Source: Pseudorhodobacter wandonensis (GTDB lineage Bacteria; Pseudomonadota; Alphaproteobacteria; Rhodobacterales; Rhodobacteraceae). Taken from it: a stretch of DNA of 64,000 nt. This document shows, in pieces, positions 52,053 through 60,900 of this stretch (position 1 is the stretch's first letter; every line of letters starts with the position of its first letter). The translations under genes and the position numbers were made by a program. Location of the stretch: positions 1 through 64,000 of the forward strand of contig NZ_LGHT01000032.1 in NCBI RefSeq assembly GCF_001202035.1. The letters are read 5' to 3'. Below the pieces are notes generated by a model that worked only from the letters and a program-made list of their open reading frames with translations, was not told the DNA's origin and did not search any database.

Positions 52053-52847
52053 TCACCCGCGCGGGCTGAACCTAAGGCTAAGACAAGACATGCCGCCATC
52101 CAGTTTGGCACATTCACTATTGCCAACCTCGCGCACCGCATAGCCTGCCGCGACCAGCGTATCACGGGTTTTTGGAAAGCCTGCGGGCATGATGACCAAA
52201 TCGTTAAAGCGGATTGTGTTGGCACAGGCCTCCTCGCCGATCGCGGTATGGATTACCTTATAGCCGTCAAAACACCCCGACGCAGCAAGTCGCTCGGTCG
52301 CAAGAATTGTCTCGCCGTCCAGCAAGGAACAATCGGTTTTGAAATGCAGCACACCCGGCGGGGTAAACACCTCGCGCACAGTGTGGCCCCAGTCGCTGAC
52401 GAGGGCGGTCAGTTCGACAATTCCGGCAGCATTGGTACGCGCCGAACGACCAACCAAAATCTCGGTTTCTGTGGTCAGGATATCGCCACCTTCAATAAAA
52501 CTGTCAGCACCAGAGATTTGCCGAACCTGCGCATAAAGCGCCCGCAAGTGCGGGGCCATCAAAGCGGCCTCGCCCAAGCGGCTGGGCGCGCCGGGGCGCA
52601 TCACAACCGCCCCTTCGGGCAAGCATAGGGCGGTATCCTCGACAAAAACGCTGTCGGGAAACGCCTCAAGCGCGTCAAGCTCTACGACCTCGGCGCCCGT
52701 ACTGCGCAGGGCTGCGATATAATCGGCGTGATGGGCCTGCATTTTGGCCAGATCAGGCGTGCCAATATCAACTGCGCGCAGGCCGCTGGTGATGCTGGCG
52801 CTGGGTTTACGGGTGATCGCATGGGTAAAGTGGTAGGAAGCAGACAT
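52053..52847 (-). CDS. N(G),N(G)-dimethylarginine dimethylaminohydrolase
   Basis: The 264-aa guanidino-modifying enzyme hydrolyses methylated arginine to citrulline and dimethylamine. The triad Glu119 (FIEGGD), His168 (LHFKTD), Cys255 (GGMSCLS) has the same spacing as in the Pseudomonas enzyme (48 and 87 residues). The gene follows gph by three bases, so rpe-gph-ddaH form a run, although the functions do not obviously belong together. Confidence 0.9.
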   Translation of the reverse strand: MSASYHFTHAITRKPSASITSGLRAVDIGTPDLAKMQAHHADYIAALRSTGAEVVELDALEAFPDSVFVEDTALCLPEGAVVMRPGAPSRLGEAALMAPHLRALYAQVRQISGADSFIEGGDILTTETEILVGRSARTNAAGIVELTALVSDWGHTVREVFTPPGVLHFKTDCSLLDGETILATERLAASGCFDGYKVIHTAIGEEACANTIRFNDLVIMPAGFPKTRDTLVAAGYAVREVGNSECAKLDGGMSCLSLRFSPRG

Positions 52848-52850
52848 GGC

Positions 52851-53507
52851 TCAGCCTTTCATCAGGCTGGCAACCAGCCCTGGTAACTGTTTGAAATCAT
52901 TGAACGCCGCATCATGCGGCAAATCATGTACCGGTGTTTTGCGATAGCCTTCGGTGTAAATCAGAAATGGCAGCTTTGCGTTGGCGGCCGTCTCGGCGTC
53001 AACTTCGCTATCGCCGACATAGATCACACGAGCACGGCCCAGATCGGCCGCTGTGGCAAACAAAGGCGCAGGGTCGGGTTTGCGCTGCGGCAGGCTGTCG
53101 CCGCCGTAAACAGACGCAAAATGTTGTTCCAAGCCCAGATGGCGCAAAACGGCACGAGTCGGCGCGATGGGCTTGTTGGTACACAGGCCCAACACGCAGC
53201 CCATTTCAGACAGTTGCGCCAATGCCTTAGTCACACCGGGGTAAATCACAGTATGCTCAAACGCGGTTTCATACAACGCGTTGAATCGCTGGATCATTGG
53301 CTTTAGCAATGGGCCCTCTGGTGCCATACCCGATGCCTCAAGCACCCTTTGCAGCAAATGCGGCACACCGCGCCCCACAAAGCTGGCGATCTGCTCAGGC
53401 GGCAAGGTGCCAAGGCCAACCTCTTCCAACACAGCATTGGCATTGGCGGCAATATCGGCTGCGCTATCAATCAGCGTGCCGTCCAAATCAAAAATAACAG
53501 CGGTCAT
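52851..53507 (-). CDS. gph: Phosphoglycolate phosphatase (HAD family)
   Basis: The 218-aa HAD phosphatase removes phosphate from 2-phosphoglycolate, formed by RuBisCO oxygenation or DNA repair. The HAD motifs are present: FDLDGTLIDS with nucleophile Asp7 and Asp9, the central CTNKP, KPDPAPL, and VGDSEVDAETA. It overlaps the rpe stop by four bases; both genes are typical of carbon metabolism operons. Confidence 0.9.
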   Translation of the reverse strand: MTAVIFDLDGTLIDSAADIAANANAVLEEVGLGTLPPEQIASFVGRGVPHLLQRVLEASGMAPEGPLLKPMIQRFNALYETAFEHTVIYPGVTKALAQLSEMGCVLGLCTNKPIAPTRAVLRHLGLEQHFASVYGGDSLPQRKPDPAPLFATAADLGRARVIYVGDSEVDAETAANAKLPFLIYTEGYRKTPVHDLPHDAAFNDFKQLPGLVASLMKG

Positions 53508-54193
53508 AGCGCGTCTTGGGCGGCGGCCCGGATGGCGGCAATATTTACGCCATAAGGTGCCGGATTGCCAACTGACCCGCCTTTGAACACTGCCGAACCT
53601 GCCACCAGCACATCTGCCCCCGCCGCTGCCACCAAAGGCACCGTCTCGGGCGTGACACCGCCGTCAATCTCGATATGCACAGGCCGATCGCCAATCATTG
53701 CCCGTAGTTTGGCAACCTTGGCCACTTGCGAATGAATGAACTTTTGCCCGCCAAAACCGGGGTTTACCGTCATCACACAGATCAGATCCACCATATCGAG
53801 CAAATATTCCACCGCCTCCACCGGCGTTCCGGGATTGATCGCAAGCCCTGCCTTGGCCCCTGCCCCGCGAATGGCTTGCAGCGTGCGGTGAATATGTGGC
53901 CCTGCCTCCAGATGCGCCGAAATCACATCCGCCCCCGCCTGCGCAAAAGCGTCAATATAGCTGTCCACTGGCGCGATCATCAAATGCACATCCATTACAC
54001 CTTTGATATGCGGCCGGATGGCAGCACAAGTCGCAGGCCCAAAGGTAATATTGGGTACAAAATGCCCGTCCATCACATCAACATGCACCCAATCCGCACC
54101 CTGTTCTTCAATCGCGCGGCACTCGGCGCCGAAATTGGCAAAATCAGCCGACAGGATAGATGGGGCGATCTTAATATTGCGTGAAAATGTCAT
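53504..54193 (-). CDS. rpe: Ribulose-phosphate 3-epimerase
   Basis: The 229-aa TIM-barrel enzyme interconverts ribulose-5-P and xylulose-5-P. ATG 54193 with AAGGAG eight bases upstream is preferred to the GTG at 54202. Motifs are intact: APSILSADFANFG, WVHVDVMDGHFVPN, and MTVNPGFGGQKFI. It heads the rpe-gph-ddaH run. Confidence 0.96.
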   Translation of the reverse strand: MTFSRNIKIAPSILSADFANFGAECRAIEEQGADWVHVDVMDGHFVPNITFGPATCAAIRPHIKGVMDVHLMIAPVDSYIDAFAQAGADVISAHLEAGPHIHRTLQAIRGAGAKAGLAINPGTPVEAVEYLLDMVDLICVMTVNPGFGGQKFIHSQVAKVAKLRAMIGDRPVHIEIDGGVTPETVPLVAAAGADVLVAGSAVFKGGSVGNPAPYGVNIAAIRAAAQDAL

Positions 54194-54260
54194 GGCCGGC
54201 ACTCCTTCATTTGGCCCCTTCTACTGCGCAACCCCTACACAGGTAAAGCGCCCTGCCCCT

Positions 54261-54330
54261 GCTTTCTTTTCGGCCCAAATATCCCGGGGGGTGAATGGCC
54301 CATCAGGGCCAGAGGGGGGCAGCGCCCCCC
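54261..54330. repeat. Intergenic repeat copy 3 with two hairpins
   Basis: The anchor 54261-54292 differs at one base from 33648-33679. Two perfect stem-loops follow: TGGCCC/GGGCCA (54296-54301 with 54306-54311) and GGGGGGC/GCCCCCC (54314-54320 with 54324-54330). It lies between the divergent rpe and enolase-superfamily genes, so here it cannot simply be a terminator. Confidence 0.8.
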
Positions 54331-54393
54331 TACCGCCGCTTGATCCAAAGCAAATACTGACGCACACTCGCCCCATCTCAAACGGAGCCGTCT

Positions 54394-55509
54394 ATGCCCA
54401 AGCTCACCAGAATCGAAACCTTCTCCAATGAATTTGTTTGCTTTACCAAGATCACAGCCGCTGATGGCGCGGTCGGTTGGGGCCAAACATCCACCTACAA
54501 TGCTGATATCACAGCGCAAATCTTGCACCGCCAAATTGCACCTTGGGCCTTGGGCACCGATATCAACAGCACAAATGACATCCTCCCCCTTATCCAGCGC
54601 ATCGAGGAACGAGAGCACAAATTCCCCGGCTCCTACCGCTGCCGCGCCAATGCAGGCCTTGATACCGCGCTTTGGGATATGGAGGGGCGGCGCCAGAACA
54701 AACCCGTGGTTGAACTGCTTGGTGGTACGCCGGGTCGGCTGCGCGCCTATGCAAGTTCGATGAAACGCGACATCACACCGCAGGATGAGGCGGCGCGCTT
54801 CGTCAAACTGCGCGATACTTACGGTTTTGACGCCTTCAAATGGCGGGTTGCTGCGGAATGTGGGCGCGATATTGACGAATGGGCTGGCCGCACCGAAGAG
54901 GTTATTCCGGTGGTATCCGCCGCTTTGGGCCAAGGCATCGCAAAACTTGTCGATGGCAATTCGGGTTTTTCGCCCAAACGCGCGATCGAAGTTGGTAAAA
55001 TACTGTCAGACAACGGCATTTCCCATTTTGAAGAGCCCACACCCTATTGGGAGCTCGACCAAACGCGTGAGGTCACTGCTGCGCTGGACATCGACGTGAC
55101 CGGCGGCGAGCAAGATTGGGATCTGGCCACATGGCGTCGCATGATCGACATGCAAGCCGTCGATATCGTTCAACCCGATGTAATGTATATGGGTGGCATG
55201 GCGCGCACAGTATTGGTGGCCGAAATGGCGGCAGCGGCGGGCATGCCCTGCACCCCCCATTCCGCCAATCTGTCGCTGGTTACAATCTGCACAATGCACT
55301 TGCTGGGGGCTATTCCCAACGCGGGCAAGTACCTCGAATTTTCCATTGAGGGCGATGACTATTACCCGTGGCAAAACGGGCTTTTCATTGGCAATCCTTT
55401 TGCCGTCACGGATGGCAAAGTCCAAATTCCCCAAGGGCCCGGTTGGGGTGTTGAAATCAACCCAGAGTGGCTGGCCCACGCCAAACACCAGCAAAGCGAG
55501 CTTGGCTAG
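54394..55509 (+). CDS. Mandelate racemase/muconate lactonizing enzyme-family protein
   Basis: The 371-aa enolase-superfamily enzyme shows the KxR motif K149-W-R151, metal ligands Asp187 (LVDGNSG), Glu213 (FEEP), Glu239 (GGEQD), and the catalytic His289 in TPHSAN. This set fits acid-sugar dehydratases or racemases; the substrate cannot be predicted. The plus-strand gene is convergent with the aminotransferase. Confidence 0.88.
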   Translation: MPKLTRIETFSNEFVCFTKITAADGAVGWGQTSTYNADITAQILHRQIAPWALGTDINSTNDILPLIQRIEEREHKFPGSYRCRANAGLDTALWDMEGRRQNKPVVELLGGTPGRLRAYASSMKRDITPQDEAARFVKLRDTYGFDAFKWRVAAECGRDIDEWAGRTEEVIPVVSAALGQGIAKLVDGNSGFSPKRAIEVGKILSDNGISHFEEPTPYWELDQTREVTAALDIDVTGGEQDWDLATWRRMIDMQAVDIVQPDVMYMGGMARTVLVAEMAAAAGMPCTPHSANLSLVTICTMHLLGAIPNAGKYLEFSIEGDDYYPWQNGLFIGNPFAVTDGKVQIPQGPGWGVEINPEWLAHAKHQQSELG

Positions 55510-55640
55510 CGCCTACCCAGAGAGTCAGCGCCGAATATGCGCCAAGCCAAAGACTACCACGCGGCCACAGCCGTTTCGTTACAAGGCATTGAGAAAACGC
55601 CGCGTAATCCCGCGAGACTGGATCAGTTCACCCTGCAAAT

Positions 55641-55661
55641 GGGGCCGGTAACACCGGCCCC
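55641..55661. terminator. Bidirectional hairpin between convergent genes
   Basis: GGGGCCGGT (55641-55649) and ACCGGCCCC (55653-55661) form a perfect nine-pair stem around AAC. It lies 12 bp past the aminotransferase stop and about 130 bp past the convergent enolase-superfamily gene. No T-run; probably a shared terminator. Confidence 0.65.
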
Positions 55662-55673
55662 GACATGCATGTG

Positions 55674-57074
55674 TTAGGCATCCGCCGCAACTAACAATCC
55701 GTCTTTGATCAAACCTTCATACGTTTGGTCCAGCGACAGACGCGCCCGTTTGACCAGCGTGTCGATTTCGTCATGTGTGATGATAAAGGGCGGCGCGATG
55801 ATCATGCGGTCGCCGACATGGCGCATCACAAGGCCATTGGCAAAGCAATGCGTGCGGCAGCGTAGCCCTACGTCACCTTCATTGCCCTTGAATTTGGCGC
55901 GCTTGGCCTTGTCGGGGGTCAGTGCAAGCGTCCCCATCAGGCCGACCGAGTTCGCCTCGCCCACCAGCGGGTGGTCCAGCAAGGTTGCCCATTGTTTTGC
56001 CAAATACGGGCCAACATCGTCACGCACGCGGGCCACCAGCGCCTCATCTTCGATGATCCGCAGGTTTTCGAGCGCCACAGCCGCCGCCACAGGGTGACCA
56101 GAATAGGTATAGCCATGGTTGAAATCGCCATCGGCAATTGTCGTGGCGATCTCATCACTTACCAACGAGCCCCCCATCGGAATATAGCCCGAGGTCAGGG
56201 TTTTCGCGATGGTGATGATGTCAGGACGGATGCCCATCGTGGTGGAACCGAACCAGTTGCCCGTGCGGCCAAAGCCTGTAATCACCTCATCCGCGATCAG
56301 CAGGATTTCGTATTTGTCGCAAATGCGCTGGATTTCCGGCCAATAGGTGCTTGGCGGAATGATAACGCCGCCGGCGCCTTGAATAGGCTCGCCAATAAAT
56401 GCCGCGACATTGTCTTCGCCGATTTCCAGAATGGCGGCTTCGAGCTGGCGCGCGCGTTCCAGACCGAATTCCTCGGGCGTCATGTCACCACCTTCGGCCC
56501 ACCAATGCGGTTGGTCGATGTGATGGATGCCGGGAATGACCGGGCAGCCCTGATTTTGCATCGATTTCATCCCGCCAAGGCTGCCGCCCCCAAGGGTGGA
56601 CCCGTGATAACCGTTTTTGCGGGCGATCAGCGTGGTTTTTGTCGGCTTGCCCTTTTTCGCCCAATAATGCCGCACAAGGCGGATATTGGTGTCATTCGAT
56701 TCAGACCCCGAGCTGGCATAAAAGACGTGGTTGATATTGTCGGGGGCAAGCTCGGCCAGTTTTGCGCTTAGCGCAATAACAGGCACATGGCTGGTCATGA
56801 AGAACGTGTTGTAGAACGGCAGCTCCAGCATTTGGCGCGCTGCGGCATCGACCAGTTCCTGACGGCCATAGCCCACACCAACGCACCACAGGCCTGACAT
56901 CCCGTCCAGAATATCCAGCCCCTCACTATCGGTAATCGTGCACCCTTTGGCCCGTGTGATGATGCGCGCGCCCACGGCGTTCAGATCATTGGCATCTGTA
57001 AACGGGTGCATGTGATGGGCCGCATCCAGCGCCTGAAGCTCTTTGGTGGGCATATGATTGGTGATCGCAGTCAT
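55674..57074 (-). CDS. Class III aminotransferase, putrescine/omega-amino acid:pyruvate type (SpuC-like)
   Basis: From ATG 57074 the 466-aa PLP enzyme resembles SpuC-like putrescine:pyruvate aminotransferases, with an AAHHMHPFTD opening, GLWCVGVGYGR, YNTFFMTSH, ASSGSESNDTN, ADEVITGFGRTG (Asp262) and the PLP lysine Lys291 in IAKTLTSGYIPMGG. An upstream in-frame start at 57164 adds a Cys-rich tail and is disfavoured. The neighbouring GntR gene has near-identical operator candidates before both genes, suggesting control by amine availability. Confidence 0.9.
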   Translation of the reverse strand: MTAITNHMPTKELQALDAAHHMHPFTDANDLNAVGARIITRAKGCTITDSEGLDILDGMSGLWCVGVGYGRQELVDAAARQMLELPFYNTFFMTSHVPVIALSAKLAELAPDNINHVFYASSGSESNDTNIRLVRHYWAKKGKPTKTTLIARKNGYHGSTLGGGSLGGMKSMQNQGCPVIPGIHHIDQPHWWAEGGDMTPEEFGLERARQLEAAILEIGEDNVAAFIGEPIQGAGGVIIPPSTYWPEIQRICDKYEILLIADEVITGFGRTGNWFGSTTMGIRPDIITIAKTLTSGYIPMGGSLVSDEIATTIADGDFNHGYTYSGHPVAAAVALENLRIIEDEALVARVRDDVGPYLAKQWATLLDHPLVGEANSVGLMGTLALTPDKAKRAKFKGNEGDVGLRCRTHCFANGLVMRHVGDRMIIAPPFIITHDEIDTLVKRARLSLDQTYEGLIKDGLLVAADA

Positions 57075-57193
57075 GGCATCGTCCTTTTCGCAGTGCCGGG
57101 CAGTGATGCAGCTGGCAGGTGTCAGGTTGTCAAAGGGTTCGCGGCGCGGCATCGTTCCACGCAATTGCAGGCTAGTTCAAACTTTGCGCCAAG

Positions 57194-57210
57194 AATATGA
57201 TCAAATTATT
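57194..57210. promoter_or_regulatory. Candidate GntR operator upstream of the aminotransferase
   Basis: AATATGATCAAATTATT lies about 120 bp before the aminotransferase start and just after the GntR stop. It differs at one base from the site at 57913-57929 (read on the opposite strand). Confidence 0.65.
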
Positions 57211-57215
57211 CAAAG

Positions 57216-57866
57216 TCAATGAGTCTCGGCCAGCGCCATCGCGATTTGCTCTTGCCCTTGCGCGATGTCATCGCGGATTGCAGCAGCCACATCCGCTACA
57301 CGCCTTTGGCGCAAAGCCAAGATCGCCTCGGCATGTTTGTCCGGCAGGTTTTGCGTGCCATAGCGGCCACAAACAACCCGCAAGGACGGGCCGACACGCA
57401 ACCAAAGCCCCTGTACCAGCGCCCCAAGAATTTCAGCGCCGGAATGGGCATAAAGCGTGGTGTGAAACAGATAGTTTTGCTTTAGATAGGCCGGAATATC
57501 ACCAAGGCGGATCGCGGCATTTACCTGCGCATCAATCTTTTCTAATTCATCAATATCAATATCTTGCATACGATTTGCCGCGATTTGCGCCAAATGCGGT
57601 TCCAAAGCGATGCGGGCGAAACCCAGCTCTGCCAGATGTGCGGCGGTCAGTTCGGGCACACAAACCCGGCGATTGCCTTTGAATTCCAACGCGCCCTCAG
57701 CTGTTAGGCGGCGAATAGCCTCGCGCACAGGGGTAATGCCCGTTCCCAGCACCTCGACCAAGCCTTGAATGGTGACGGCCTGACCCGGCGCCAGTTCACC
57801 AAACAGCACCATATCGCGGATCCGGCGATAGACAATTTCATGGGTCGGCAGGTTGTCCAAGCTCAT
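57216..57866 (-). CDS. GntR-family regulator (FCD type)
   Basis: From ATG 57866 the product is 216 aa; a TTG at 57881 is possible. N-terminal HTH: IVYRRIRDMVLFGELAPGQAVTIQGLVEVLGTGITPVREAIRRLTAEGALE. The C-terminal FCD domain has HLAELGFARIALEPHLAQIAA and HTTLYAHSG. Operator-like sites precede both this gene and the aminotransferase, so autoregulation and control of the aminotransferase are inferred. Confidence 0.9.
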   Translation of the reverse strand: MSLDNLPTHEIVYRRIRDMVLFGELAPGQAVTIQGLVEVLGTGITPVREAIRRLTAEGALEFKGNRRVCVPELTAAHLAELGFARIALEPHLAQIAANRMQDIDIDELEKIDAQVNAAIRLGDIPAYLKQNYLFHTTLYAHSGAEILGALVQGLWLRVGPSLRVVCGRYGTQNLPDKHAEAILALRQRRVADVAAAIRDDIAQGQEQIAMALAETH

Positions 57867-57912
57867 CTTTCCAAACCCCAAGACCCAAAAGAGGGGCCAA
57901 GGCTGCTTTTAT

Positions 57913-57929
57913 AATATTTTGATCATATT
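57913..57929. promoter_or_regulatory. Candidate GntR autoregulatory operator
   Basis: On the minus strand AATATGATCAAAATATT, overlapping the NRPS stop codon (57923-57925) and 47-63 bp upstream of the GntR start. A TATTAT -10-like hexamer lies beside it. Confidence 0.65.
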
Positions 57930-60900
57930 GTATATGGGGTCGCGTCAGGGCCCGTGTCAACATTTTCATCTTTCGCCAAAGCTGCGGCCAAGGCGATTGC
58001 CAGATCGCGGACCCCCGGTTCTTCCATGATTGTCAGATGGTTGCCGGGAATATCGATGACGTCACAGCCGCCACTGGCAACCCCTTTCCAGCCCAAGCCA
58101 TCCTCTAATGCGGCTTTGCTGTCAAACACGCTGTCACTCGCGCGAATAATGGTCAAATGGCCGTCGTAGGGGCGTGGCGCATAATCTTGGATAGCCATGG
58201 CATTGGCCGCGACAAATCCATTTACCGAGGTTAAAACCGGAGTAGTGCGCGAAAACCGTTCGCCTAGCTGCAAGCGCATGGTTTCAAATTTGTGCATCGC
58301 GCTGGCCAGTTTGTTCCGCAGAACCAATTTGGCGTGGCCTAGGCCAGCTTGACGAAGCAGCGCCAAATGCGTCCGCACCCATTCAAACCCGCTGATGGTT
58401 TCCCGCCCGCCGGGCCCATCGGCATCCAACAGCGCCAAAAGGCGCACGTCGCGCCCCGCCGCACGCAGTTGTTGGGCCAGCTCAAACGCCATGTAGCTGC
58501 CCATAGACACGGCGACCAATCCGATTGGCCCTGTCGGGCGATGCGCCTGAATTGCCTGAAAATACAGCGCTGCAGTATCAGGCACGTTTGTAGGGGTGTC
58601 TGCGCTTAGTAAGCCCACCGTCAGGCCAAAGATCGGCTGATCCAAGCCCATCGCCCGTGCCAAGGGCCGGAAAAAGCTGCCATTCACGCCCAGCACATGC
58701 ACGCCATAAATCGGCACACCTGTTCCCAAGGGTTGAATAGGCATCAGACAATCAAACAGATGGGCCCCTGCACCAATGGTCACAGGCCCCGACAACAATG
58801 CGGCAAGCGCCTGAGGCGAAGGGTTTGCATGGACCTGCGCAACCGAAAGCCGCGTCGAAAACGCCGCTTCGATATGACCGATCAGGGTTAGCAACTGCAA
58901 CGAATGCCCGCCCAGATCAAAAAAGGACGCGCTTGGTGGCGGCACCTCGCCCCCCAAGACTGTGGCAAAGATATCGGCCAGCCGCATGGCCAAAGGATCG
59001 ACACTTTCGGCCTCGGCCAGTGGCTGGGCCGACCCTACCGGCACAGGCAAGCGACGCGTGTCGATCTTGCCACCGGGCGTTTGCGGCCAATCCGGCACGA
59101 ACATCAGCTCGGGGCAATGCGATCGTGGCAGTTGCGTGGCGATATAGGCAGCAATCGCGGGAATATCTGGCACAGCTTGCGGGTTTGAGGCCCGCAGCCA
59201 GCCCATCAAGCGCCTGCCTTGCGAAAGCACCCCGACATGCGCCTGCGCTACACCCGGCACGCGTTCAAGCACAGCCTCTACCTCGGCTGGTTCAATCCGA
59301 AAGCCGCGCAGTTTTATCTGCCGGTCATTGCGGCCCGCGATGACCAATTGGTCGGATGCCGTCCAATAGGCCATATCGCCACTGCGATACAGCCGCGGCG
59401 ACACTGCACCTCGTGTGAACGGATCAGGCACAAACCGCGCCTCTGTCAGATCAGGCAGGCCCAGATAGCCCAGCGCCACCGCATCGCCGCCCAGCCACAG
59501 CTCGGCCCGCGCACCTTTGGGGGCAAGACTGCCATCGGCGCAGCGCAAATACGCCAGCGCATGGCCAAAGCTGCGGCCTACAGGTACTTCGGCTGTTTCC
59601 ACCGGTGAAAGCGGCTCAAATATTGCGCTGGTTATGGTTGCTTCGGTAGGGCCATAGGCGTTTAGCAGGCGCGGAGGATTGGGCAAATCAAACCAGCGGG
59701 TCAAGGCATCGGGCGGCATCCTTTCGCCACCAACCACCATCAACCGCAGATCGGGCGGCAATGCCGATCCGCCCTTTAGCGCAGTCAGCAACACCTGCCA
59801 AAACCCTGTGGGCAGGTTTAGCACGGTGATGCCTTGCGCTGTTGCGCCTTCGACAAAAGCTTGCGGCGAAGTCATCATTTCATCATCGCGCAGAACCAAG
59901 GCCGCACCCGCCAATAGCGTTGGTACGATTTCTTCTAGCGCCACATCAAAGCTGAGCGCGCCCATTTGCAAGACACGGTCTTGCGGCCCAAGGTCATAGG
60001 CCGCAATTGCTGCAAGCGCATGGGAAACCAACCCGCGTTGCGACACAGCCACGCCTTTGGGCCGCCCTGTGGTGCCCGACGTATAAATCACATAAGCCGC
60101 CCTATCAGGCACATGGCCCACCATCGTCGGCGTTGTTTTGGGGGCATCGGCTGCCAGGCGGTCGCTCATCAGCTTGACGGGCAGATCAGCCATCCAAGGC
60201 AAAGTTGTTTCGGCAAAGATCATCGCAGCGGCGCTATCCTCGGCCATATGGTGCAAGGCCTCGCTTGGATAGCTTGGGTCCATTGGCAACACGGCTGCCC
60301 CTACCTTGGACGCGGCAAGCAAAAGCGTCACAAAGGCAGGGCTGCGCGGCAAGCACAACCCCACGATCATTCCCGGCCCGATGCCCCAATGCTTTAATTG
60401 GCGGGCGATCTGATTGGCGCGCTGATCCAGGGCCGCATAGGTAAGGCTAGTGGATTTGCCGACCTGCTTTACCGCAATATTGCTGGGATACTTGGCTGCA
60501 ATGGCCTGAAACGCCGAGGCAAAACAATCGGGCCTTGCTTGCGGCAAAGGCTGCAGCGGCTGCGCCAAGGCCATAAGTGCATCACGTTCCACCTTGGGCA
60601 GCATTTCCAGATCGGCCAGCATCGCATCGGGGGCCGCCTGGGCCATCGCCACCAGCAGGTTGACGGTGTATTCAAGATAGCGCGCAGCATCGGACGCCGA
60701 GATTCTGTCTGGCAGATATTCCAGCCGCAGCTCAAGTGCCGTGCCGCCATAGACCGCAAGGGTCAGCGGCAACGCACCTTGTTCATACAATGCAACTTGG
60801 CGCTTACGCCAAGCCCCATCACTGGCCGTCAATCCCGCATGCAGGCTTTGGCGTTCAACCATAACCAGGCTGTCAAACAGCGCAGCACCTTTTGCAAGGC

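Noticed and set aside
52041-52225. Minus-strand frames overlapping the end of the dimethylargininase gene
   Set aside because: Out of frame with an enzyme whose triad spacing is exact; no RBS or domain.
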